Positions 1-5,614 of a stretch of DNA of 5,708 nucleotides are shown here, piece after piece. Made by a program: the position numbers and the translations under genes. The notes beneath the pieces were generated by a model. The model worked only from the letters and a program-made list of their open reading frames with translations, was not told the origin of the DNA and searched no databases. Location: the NCBI GenBank assembly GCA_029983495.1, contig JASBZJ010000125.1:1-5708 (forward strand). Reading direction: 5' to 3'. The DNA comes from Porphyromonas sp. GTDB lineage: Bacteria; Bacteroidota; Bacteroidia; Bacteroidales; Porphyromonadaceae. How positions within the stretch are numbered: position 1 is the first letter of the stretch; each line of letters starts with the position of its first letter.

Positions 1-1199
1 CCCAAATGCTCTTTTACAGTTACATCTACAATATAATCTAGGGCTTCATCGAGGAATTTGAGTTTTATTCCATCCATCTCGAACAATTTTTCGTACTGCT
101 TAACTATGGCATTTTTAGGCTCGGTCAAGATGCGTCGAAGCGTTTTGCGATCTAAGGGATCGAGATAAGTAAGAATTGGCAACCGACCTAAAATTTCGGG
201 AATTAAACCAAAGGTACGCAAATCACGATGCGAAACATATCGCATAACACTTTTTTCATCAAGTCGCTCCTTACCACTGTCATCAGTACGAAACCCTACA
301 AAGCGTGTATTTAAACGATGCGCAATTATTCGTTCTAAGCCAACAAAAGCACCAGCACAAATAAATAAGATATGCCGTGTATTTACTTTTATGAACTTTT
401 GCTCGGGATGTTTTCGCCCACCCTCGGGTGGAACATTTATATCAGCTCCCTCAAGTAGCTTTAACAAACCTTGCTGAACACCTTCGCCACTTACATCGCG
501 TGTTATTGAGGGGTTATCGCCTTTACGAGCTATTTTATCAATTTCATCTATAAAAACAATACCATGCTCAGCCGCTTCAACATCCTGGTTTGCAGCTTGC
601 AATAAACGCGTAAGAATACTTTCGATATCCTCGCCGACATAGCCAGCCTCAGTTAATACGGTAGCATCAACTATGGCAAAGGGAACATTAAGCATACGTG
701 CTATGGTTTGTGCTAAAAGGGTTTTTCCTGTACCAGTAGGACCTACCATAAGCACATTGCTTTTTTCGATTTCAATATCGCTCAATTCGTCTTCAGCTTC
801 GCCACTAGCTTCATTTTGCAATATTCGCTTATAATGGTTGTACACAGCTACAGAAAGATAACGCTTAGCATCATCCTGCCCAACAACATAAGTATCGAGA
901 TATTCTTTAATCTCCTGTGGACGAGGCAACTCTTCTTTTGTAAGTTGGAAGCCCTGCTTAGCTGTAGAACTATTCTTTGTTTTTTTATCGTCCGACTTCC
1001 GTTTTTTTGCTCCGTATGGTGAAAATGCATTAGCAGGTTCGTTTAACAACGAGTTTATTTGGGCTACGCAGTCATCACAAATGAAGGTATCGGCATCCCC
1101 ACCAATCAAAAGCCCAACTTCGCTATCGCTTCTTCCACAAAAATTACATCGCTTTTGGTTACCACCATTTCCGCTAGTATTTTTATTGTTATTTGCCAT
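1..1199 (-). CDS. clpX: ClpX, ATPase subunit of the ClpXP protease (C-terminus beyond left edge)
   Basis: ClpX is an AAA+ unfoldase that forms a hexamer, recognises degradation tags, unfolds the substrate using ATP and threads it into ClpP in the cytoplasm. I translated 399 complete codons from the ATG at 1199; the frame is still open at base 1, so the last part of the small AAA+ domain is missing. Seen in order: an N-terminal zinc-binding domain with Cys18, Cys21, Cys41 and Cys44; a charged linker (about 62-85); Walker A GPTGTGKT (153-160); the pore loop GYVG (186-189); Walker B FIDE ending at Asp218-Glu219; the RKH loop (262-264); and the GRLP segment with Arg339. The ClpP-docking loop reads VGF (301-303) where E. 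coli has IGF. The start codon is preceded by nine T and a G, with no Shine-Dalgarno site, as expected in Bacteroidetes. It lies 62 bases after clpP and is probably co-transcribed with it. Confidence 0.98.
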   Translation of the reverse strand, partial: MANNNKNTSGNGGNQKRCNFCGRSDSEVGLLIGGDADTFICDDCVAQINSLLNEPANAFSPYGAKKRKSDDKKTKNSSTAKQGFQLTKEELPRPQEIKEYLDTYVVGQDDAKRYLSVAVYNHYKRILQNEASGEAEDELSDIEIEKSNVLMVGPTGTGKTLLAQTIARMLNVPFAIVDATVLTEAGYVGEDIESILTRLLQAANQDVEAAEHGIVFIDEIDKIARKGDNPSITRDVSGEGVQQGLLKLLEGADINVPPEGGRKHPEQKFIKVNTRHILFICAGAFVGLERIIAHRLNTRFVGFRTDDSGKERLDEKSVMRYVSHRDLRTFGLIPEILGRLPILTYLDPLDRKTLRRILTEPKNAIVKQYEKLFEMDGIKLKFLDEALDYIVDVTVKEHL

Positions 1200-1261
1200 C
1201 AAAAAAAAACTATTCGTTCACTTATTTCTGTTTACAACTACCTCCTCGTTAAGGGAGAAAA

Positions 1262-1978
1262 TTATTTATCTGAATTGTTTTTCTTCTGTGGTTTTAGCAC
1301 ACTATCAATCATTCCATAGGCTTTAGCCTCTTCGGCAGTCATCCATTTATCGCGGTCACTATCGCGTTCCACAACATCAATGGGTTGTCCACTATGGTCG
1401 GCAATAATTTGGTGTAACTCGTGCTTTACTTTAATAATTTCCTTCGCCGCAATTTCGATATCGCTTGCCTGCCCCTGCATTCCGCCAAGAGGTTGATGAA
1501 TCATAACACGCGAGTGTGGTAATGCAAAACGCTTCCCCTTAGTACCCGAAACCAACAGAACAGCAGCCATGGAAGCAGCCATACCCGTACAAATTGTTGA
1601 TACATCGCTACTAATGTATTGCATGGTATCATATATGCCATATCCTGCATAAACACTACCACCAGGAGAATTTATATATATTGAAATGTCTTTTCCTGGA
1701 TCGCTATTATCGAGGTAAAGGAGCTGTGCTTGAATTACATTTGCCGAATAGTCGGTTACCGCGGCTCCTAGGAAGATTATCCGATCCATCATTAAGCGCG
1801 AAAAAACATCCATCTGAGCAATGTTTAAGTTGCGTTCTTCGATAATTGTAGGCGAAATATAACCGCCCCCACCTTCTTCGTTGCGTATAGTTTGGCTTGC
1901 CATATACTGCTCAAGGGCAAGTGTATTCATTCCGAGATGCTTAGTTGCATACTGTTTGAAGTCGTTACTGTTTATCAT
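1262..1978 (-). CDS. clpP: ClpP, ATP-dependent Clp protease proteolytic subunit
   Basis: ClpP is the serine peptidase chamber of ClpXP: two stacked heptameric rings that cut unfolded proteins delivered by ClpX. From the ATG at 1978 the protein has 238 residues. The catalytic triad is visible: Ser136 in GMAASMAA, His161 in MIHQP and Asp210 in SDRDKW, with the same spacing as in E. coli (25 and 49 residues). The oxyanion-side motif INSPGGSV and the handle-helix region also match. An in-frame ATG at 2014 would add 12 residues. I prefer 1978 because [18 protein letters not shown] resembles the usual start of Bacteroidales ClpP (recalled, not aligned here), and the preceding sequence is A-rich. 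The N-terminal segment before [10 protein letters not shown] carries an extra NEEGGGG stretch compared with the Bacteroides sequences I recall; this part is often cleaved as a propeptide. clpX follows directly. Trigger factor (tig), often upstream in this phylum, is not adjacent. Confidence 0.97.
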   Translation of the reverse strand: MINSNDFKQYATKHLGMNTLALEQYMASQTIRNEEGGGGYISPTIIEERNLNIAQMDVFSRLMMDRIIFLGAAVTDYSANVIQAQLLYLDNSDPGKDISIYINSPGGSVYAGYGIYDTMQYISSDVSTICTGMAASMAAVLLVSGTKGKRFALPHSRVMIHQPLGGMQGQASDIEIAAKEIIKVKHELHQIIADHSGQPIDVVERDSDRDKWMTAEEAKAYGMIDSVLKPQKKNNSDK

Positions 1979-2050
1979 ACTTCTGCTTTTATTCTCTAAA
2001 AAAATAGTAGTCATACTAGTTCACTACAAGTTAGGTAAAGGCATCCACCA

Positions 2051-2081
2051 AAACAAAAGTGAGGGTATAAAATTGCCTCAC
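2051..2081 (-). terminator. Terminator-like hairpin between the upstream promoter and clpP
   Basis: On the minus strand GTGAGG (2081-2076) pairs with CCTCAC (2064-2059) around an 11-base loop, and TTTTGTTT follows immediately. The stem is only 6 bp, so termination may be partial. It could end a small RNA or act as an attenuator about 75 bases before the clpP start at 1978. Confidence 0.4.
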
Positions 2082-2253
2082 ATGCACCTACTTGCTATAC
2101 CACAACAAGTGGCATTACTTCAGGAACAGCTCATGCACAGCAACACCCACTCAAGCCATGGCACGTAAGGGAACACTTTACATCACAGTAGCAATGTTAC
2201 AGTTATCAATCGCTTTCGAAGCCCCCTTAAAATGCCCCTAACTAGGTTTGACC
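2051..2253 (-). ncRNA. Candidate noncoding RNA or long clpP 5' leader
   Basis: This stretch has no plausible reading frame on the minus strand; the ATGs meet stops within a few codons. It starts just after a good Bacteroidetes promoter (TATCTTTG at 2258-2265) and ends at a hairpin with a U-rich tail (2051-2081). Its RNA would be about 200 nt and fairly G-rich near the 5' end. Local stems include TAGGT-CAA-ACCTA (2243-2255) and ACATTGC-TACT-GTGATGT (near 2179-2196, with two G-U pairs). I do not recognise a known RNA family or riboswitch in it. If the hairpin reads through, the same RNA is simply a leader of about 275 nt for clpP. Both readings are inference from promoter, hairpin and lack of coding. 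Confidence 0.3.
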
Positions 2254-2257
2254 TAAA

Positions 2258-2289
2258 CAAAGATAATGATTTTGTTGTAAAAAAAAGAA
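2258..2289 (-). promoter_or_regulatory. Candidate promoter for the clpP-clpX transcript (or an ncRNA)
   Basis: TATCTTTG (minus strand, 2265-2258) matches the Bacteroidetes -7 element TAnnTTTG exactly. The expected -33 position falls in the T-rich run at 2283-2289, which only loosely resembles TTTG. Transcription would start near 2252-2253, about 275 bases before the clpP ATG at 1978. The -33 region is also the U-tract of the tRNA-Pro terminator. Confidence 0.55.
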
Positions 2290-2315
2290 CGCCCCGAAGA
2301 GAACTCTTCAAGGCG
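2279..2315 (-). terminator. Intrinsic terminator after tRNA-Pro
   Basis: On the minus strand CGCCTTGAAGAG (2315-2304) pairs with CTCTTCGGGGCG (2301-2290). This is a 12-bp stem with two G-U pairs and a two-base TT loop (effectively a tetraloop). It is followed by TTC and eight T. The other strand lacks a T-tract after the stem, so it works in one direction only. It lies 45 bases beyond the mature 3' end of tRNA-Pro and closes the tRNA-His/yigZ/tRNA-Pro unit. Confidence 0.9.
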
Positions 2316-2360
2316 ACTCAACTTCATTATAAAAAATATGTGTGCAGATTTTGATCTTCG

Positions 2361-2435
2361 TCGGGGTACTGCGATTCGAACGCAGGACCTTCTGCTCCCA
2401 AAGCAGACGCGCTAACCGGACTGCGCCACACCCCG
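2361..2435 (-). tRNA. tRNA-Pro (anticodon TGG)
   Basis: A complete 75-nt cloverleaf can be folded by eye. The acceptor stem is CGGGGTG with TACCCCG (last pair G-U) and the D-stem is GCGC/GCGC. The anticodon stem TCTGC/GCAGA holds the loop TTTGGGA, with anticodon TGG and G at position 37, typical of tRNA-Pro. The T-arm is CTGCG-TTCGAAT-CGCAG and the discriminator is A. CCA is not encoded: the genome continues CGAAG, so the 3' end must be cut and CCA added. The 5' end lies six bases after the yigZ stop codon. Confidence 0.98.
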
Positions 2436-2441
2436 AATGCA

Positions 2442-3083
2442 CTAGGTTTTCCCTAATTGCGATTGCAAAGGTAATACTTTTTTTGCAGAAACACCAAATA
2501 TGGAGTTCAACTTTTCAAGTATTTTTTCGCTCTCGCCTTTTCGGATTATAAACTCAACGGTCGATAAACCTGTATTATAGCCCATTTCGGCAATTGCTCC
2601 CCCACTCTTATTAATAAGGTTCATAACTGTACCCGTTAAATTTGGTTCGTAAGCAACAGTAATAGTATCGTAAAGAATAACTTGCTGAACACCACCCGCA
2701 ACGAGGGCTAGCTCTGCGGATTCACCATAAGCTTTTATTAAGCCACTCGTACCAAGCTTAATACCACCAAAATAACGCACCACTATAACCAGCACATCAC
2801 TTAACCCCAGCGACAATATCCTACCGAGTATAGGTTTTCCGGCTGTACCACTTGGTTCGCCATTATCATCACTTTTCGATATTTCACCTTCAACACCAAG
2901 CCGAAAAGCATAGCATACATGCCTAGCATCAAAATAGGTTTTACTGCGCATTTCCGTAACTATTGCCATAGCTTCGTTAACCGAGGTTATCTTATAGGCA
3001 AATGACAAAAAACGGCTCCGCTGAATAGTGAGCCGTCCTTCTGAAACTTGCAAAGCTAATGTATCGTAGTTATCCTTTAACAT
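2442..3083 (-). CDS. yigZ: YigZ / IMPACT family protein (UPF0029 with C-terminal DUF1949 domain)
   Basis: This is a 213-residue cytoplasmic protein of the conserved YigZ/YvyE/IMPACT family, close to the usual 200-215 residues. The biochemical role of the bacterial members is not settled. The eukaryotic relative IMPACT binds GCN1 and dampens GCN2 signalling, which cannot be carried over directly. Family signatures are clear: DDNGEPSGTAGKPIL (about 72-86) and RYFGGIKLGTSGL (about 103-115) in the N-terminal domain, then a ferredoxin-like C-terminal domain (about 138-200, with KGESEKILEKL). I chose the ATG at 3083; an in-frame TTG just before it (3086) is less likely. The gene sits 17 bases after the tRNA-His body and six bases before tRNA-Pro, so it is probably expressed from the tRNA-His promoter. 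Its last codons also appear to hold the tRNA-Pro promoter. Confidence 0.93.
   Translation of the reverse strand: MLKDNYDTLALQVSEGRLTIQRSRFLSFAYKITSVNEAMAIVTEMRSKTYFDARHVCYAFRLGVEGEISKSDDNGEPSGTAGKPILGRILSLGLSDVLVIVVRYFGGIKLGTSGLIKAYGESAELALVAGGVQQVILYDTITVAYEPNLTGTVMNLINKSGGAIAEMGYNTGLSTVEFIIRKGESEKILEKLNSIFGVSAKKVLPLQSQLGKT
2466..2498 (-). promoter_or_regulatory. Candidate tRNA-Pro promoter inside the 3' end of yigZ
   Basis: On the minus strand TTTG (2498-2495), a 21-base spacer and TACCTTTG (2473-2466) fit the Bacteroidetes -33/-7 promoter. Transcription would begin near 2460, about 25 bases before the mature 5' end of tRNA-Pro. The element lies within codons 196-206 of yigZ. The core GTATTACCTTTGCA differs by one base from the matching part of the tRNA-His promoter (GTAATACCTTTGCA). 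Confidence 0.65.
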
Positions 3084-3100
3084 CAACTTCTAAACTTTGG

Positions 3101-3175
3101 GGTGGCTAATGGGACTCGAACCCACGACCCTCAGAACCACAATCTGATGCTCTAACCAACTGAGCTACAGCCACC
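3101..3175 (-). tRNA. tRNA-His (anticodon GTG)
   Basis: The cloverleaf is complete. The acceptor stem is GTGGCTG with TAGCCAC (last pair G-U) and the D-stem is GCTC/GAGC. The anticodon stem TCAGA/TCTGA holds the loop TTGTGGT with anticodon GTG. The T-arm is GTGGG-TTCGAGT-CCCAT. The extra G at position -1 (3175) faces discriminator C73 (3101), the identity pair of tRNA-His. The next three bases on the minus strand (3100-3098) read CCA, so here CCA is encoded or matches by chance, unlike in tRNA-Pro. The yigZ start codon follows 17 bases after C73. Confidence 0.98.
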
Positions 3176-3215
3176 ATATAAGCATTTCAATAATCAATTC
3201 TATCAAAACGCTCTG

Positions 3216-3247
3216 CAAAGGTATTACTTATTTTTGAAATTTGCAAA
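3216..3247 (-). promoter_or_regulatory. Promoter of the tRNA-His/yigZ unit
   Basis: On the minus strand TTTG (3247-3244), a 20-base spacer and TACCTTTG (3223-3216) match the Bacteroidetes sigma-A consensus at both elements. The start point would be near 3210, leaving a leader of about 35 bases before tRNA-His. It is the best promoter match in the window. Confidence 0.75.
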
Positions 3248-3277
3248 TACTGTAATGATACCATTGCAAAAGAACCA

Positions 3278-3298
3278 CAAGGTTACAAGAAAACCTTG
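3278..3298 (-). terminator. Small hairpin, possible secondary terminator
   Basis: CAAGGTT and AACCTTG (3278-3284 and 3292-3298) form a 7-bp stem with a 7-base loop. On the minus strand it is followed by TGGTTCTTTTGC, which is only moderately T-rich. It lies between the larger hairpin at 3340-3390 and the tRNA-His promoter, so it may act as a backup terminator for the secreted-protein gene. Confidence 0.3.
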
Positions 3299-3330
3299 GA
3301 CGAAGCATAGACCTTTTAATAAAGCAACGA

Positions 3331-3390
3331 AATAAAAGAAACCTCGCCATGGCGTACACATATTTTTTGTAATAGCACTATGGCGAGGTT
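3331..3390 (-). terminator. Long-loop hairpin after the secreted-protein gene, likely terminator
   Basis: AACCTCGCCAT (3340-3350) is the exact reverse complement of ATGGCGAGGTT (3380-3390), giving an 11-bp stem with a 29-base loop. On the minus strand TCTTTTATT follows the stem. It starts 67 bases after the stop codon of the gene at 3458-5590, a sensible place for termination. The loop is long for an intrinsic terminator, and the left arm overlaps the separate palindrome CGCCATGGCG (3345-3354), so two folds compete. Confidence 0.5.
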
Positions 3391-3457
3391 ACAGTATTAA
3401 CGAGTAACTGACTTAGTTTAATTCAGTACCCTATTCTATGTTGACGAAGAGGATATA

Positions 3458-5590
3458 TTACAAAGCTACCTTTGCTACATAACCTTCCGAAACAATGAGG
3501 TATATACCTTTCGCAAGTTGCAAGGTAATTTGCTTATTATTACTTGGTTGAGCAACCAATGAACCGCTAGGGGTAATAACACGAATACTATGCCCCTCAG
3601 GATTATTAATTACTAAACACCCCTTGTTATAGGTATAAGTAAAAGGTTCCCAATTAGTAGGCTTAAGTATTGCGGTACTACCTTTATGCACTTCACTAAT
3701 TTCGGAATAACGTTCTAACGACGATGTACTATCGTTGGGGTTGGATTTAAGTAATGGACGAAGTGCAACTACCTGATGAAGTAAATAACTACCCTTCCAC
3801 TTTTCGGGAATCGTAGCCGTAGCCTCTGTTTCAGTGGTAAAAGGTACCATAGCTATACGGTCAAGGAACTCATCGCCTGCTTTGTAATTCTGCGTTATTT
3901 TTAGGTTATCAACGTAAAGATTCGTAGGACCATTTACCGCAAAAATACCCACAATACTTTTTGCTGTACCCTTAGTAAAGTTATACGTGTAATCCTTCCA
4001 GGCATCTACTGGAATATCTTCGCTACGGAACGACTCAACTTGCTTGTACTTACCTGTTTGTTCATCATAAGTAAAGAGGGCTACAATAGCCCAAACTGGC
4101 ACCATTTTCTTTCCTTGATCGGTATCAGCCTCAACTTCTCCACCATGGTATTTTACACTAAGAGTAAATTTACCACCATCCTTCGATAAGTCCATGGGAA
4201 TAGATTGTAATGTTGCAACATTTTCCATGTACGAAGAGAAGGAATGCCATGCATCCAAACATATATAACTCGAATAAGGCACCCCGTAACGAACAAACCA
4301 ACCATATTGATTTACACCTTTAAGATAATGTTGGCTGTGGTACACCTTTGCATCTGGATCGGGCGAATCAACCGTAAACTCACTTTTTTCATCATCAACA
4401 CTTAACACGTCGCTGTAGTTTTCGTTCGTGATAACCATCGGACCATCCTTTTCAGCAACACGCTTACGTAAAACATAATAATTATACGCTTTAGCTGCAG
4501 GAACAGCTTTCCACGTTGCTTTTATCGAGGTTTCATCGTTAAAGGCTGCATTTTCGGGTGCCTTGGGGATCTCCATGTCAAAAATGATAGTCGGATTTAC
4601 CTGCTTAAGCGAAACCTTGTCACCTTTTTTTGCTTTTACCGTATAGTTATAAATAGCTCCCGACTCGGCATCTGTAACTTTAAAGCTATTGGCTCCTTTC
4701 ACTTCACGATCGGTAAATATAGCTTCCTGCAGTTCCCGTTGTTGAGGTCCTGTAGATTCAACTATTTTATTTAGCGATACAAGGTAACTAGTTGCCGCTT
4801 CAACAGGCTTCCAATTGAGGGTAAAAGTTTTACCAGTATAATCAGTATGACCAGTAAGTTCGGGGATAGAAACAAAGGGGTCGATATAATAAACCTCTAA
4901 ATCGTCGATAAGAACCGTAAGCTCCGATTTACTTTCGAAGCCCATATTATACATTGTGCTTGGGCCACCACCCGAAAATACGTATTCGTAAGTTTGCCAC
5001 TCAGTTGTTGGGTTAGGCATAATGTAGTTCTCTAAATAAGTCCAACCATTTCGGCTCATATTACGTGTTTCAGCAGCCTGAATGCCAAAATAACATTGAT
5101 TATCGGCAGGCATAGGTTCGACCAAACGGATTTTGAAACGGATAGCAACAATTCCACCAGAAAACTTTGTCGCATTTAGAATAGGGGTAGTAAGTCGCCC
5201 TACAGTACCATAAAGAGCAACAGCACCACCTGCCGAAAAAGCATTCTCAACCCCCCAGTTTTCACCTTTTGGACCCTTTGTAGTAAAAAACTCGGGTTTT
5301 GCATTTTGGTAAACATAACTTATTGATTCATCCTTTACCGGATTATCCATATCAGGCTTCGTTGTAGAGCCTTTTTTCATGTTGCTAAAATCCTCTTTAA
5401 ACAACAGTTCAAGTTTACCTACTTCTTCAGCCTTAGGGCTTTTTGAGCCTTTGTCTTGGAGTATTCTATCCAATTTCAAACTTGCGCTCTCTGCAGTAGA
5501 ATTGTTCAACGCACGAGTTGTAATTTGTGCCGACGCACAAGTTAAACAACCGGTGGTTAAAGCAACTACTAGTAATGTTTTTAGTCTCAT
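3458..5590 (-). CDS. Secreted multi-domain protein with fibronectin-III-like and jelly-roll modules and a type IX sorting domain
   Basis: This is a 710-residue exported protein of unknown target. Residues 1-21 form a Sec signal peptide (MRLK, hydrophobic core, ASA before Gln22). Residues about 60-236 look like a beta-sandwich/jelly-roll module that ends in LIDDLEVYY. Residues about 238-340 look like a fibronectin type III domain (FTLNWKPVEAATSYLVSL ... YNYTVKA). A second such segment starts near 342 (IKATWKAVPAAKAYNYYVL). A second jelly-roll-like module (about 430-567) ends in LYVDNLKIT, and a short beta-rich segment follows (571-636). The last 65 residues fit a type IX secretion C-terminal sorting domain: GCLVINN, then IRVITPSGSLVAQ, then LAKGIYLIV and KVAL at the very end. 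By family knowledge such proteins cross the outer membrane by T9SS and are often anchored on the surface. No catalytic motif is visible, so adhesion or glycan binding is inference. The leader is A/T-rich without a Shine-Dalgarno site, and I see no clear promoter. Confidence 0.85.
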   Translation of the reverse strand: MRLKTLLVVALTTGCLTCASAQITTRALNNSTAESASLKLDRILQDKGSKSPKAEEVGKLELLFKEDFSNMKKGSTTKPDMDNPVKDESISYVYQNAKPEFFTTKGPKGENWGVENAFSAGGAVALYGTVGRLTTPILNATKFSGGIVAIRFKIRLVEPMPADNQCYFGIQAAETRNMSRNGWTYLENYIMPNPTTEWQTYEYVFSGGGPSTMYNMGFESKSELTVLIDDLEVYYIDPFVSIPELTGHTDYTGKTFTLNWKPVEAATSYLVSLNKIVESTGPQQRELQEAIFTDREVKGANSFKVTDAESGAIYNYTVKAKKGDKVSLKQVNPTIIFDMEIPKAPENAAFNDETSIKATWKAVPAAKAYNYYVLRKRVAEKDGPMVITNENYSDVLSVDDEKSEFTVDSPDPDAKVYHSQHYLKGVNQYGWFVRYGVPYSSYICLDAWHSFSSYMENVATLQSIPMDLSKDGGKFTLSVKYHGGEVEADTDQGKKMVPVWAIVALFTYDEQTGKYKQVESFRSEDIPVDAWKDYTYNFTKGTAKSIVGIFAVNGPTNLYVDNLKITQNYKAGDEFLDRIAMVPFTTETEATATIPEKWKGSYLLHQVVALRPLLKSNPNDSTSSLERYSEISEVHKGSTAILKPTNWEPFTYTYNKGCLVINNPEGHSIRVITPSGSLVAQPSNNKQITLQLAKGIYLIVSEGYVAKVAL

Positions 5591-5614
5591 TATTATTACG
5601 TTTAATTATTGTGG

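Noticed and set aside
1201..1209. Run of nine T before clpX (minus strand) as a terminator or slippage site
   Set aside because: There is no stem directly before it, and it lies outside the coding frame, so slippage would not change the protein.
1241..1247. GAGGAGG on the minus strand as a Shine-Dalgarno site for clpX
   Set aside because: It is about 41 bases before the ATG, much too far, and the other genes here do not use such sites.
816..1326. Open frames on both strands overlapping the start of clpX (for example 816-1022, 1059-1319 and 848-1030)
   Set aside because: They lie across the clpX coding frame, whose zinc finger and linker are clear, and their products resemble no protein.
1881..2168. 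Plus-strand open frame of 95 codons
   Set aside because: It is antisense to the clpP start and runs into the noncoding leader; no start context or family resemblance.
2342..2551. Plus-strand open frame of 69 codons
   Set aside because: It runs through tRNA-Pro in antisense and into yigZ; its sequence is explained by those genes.
5528..5590. Lipoprotein signal in the 710-residue protein (Cys15 or Cys18)
   Set aside because: Neither cysteine has a proper lipobox, while ASA before Gln22 is a good signal peptidase I site.
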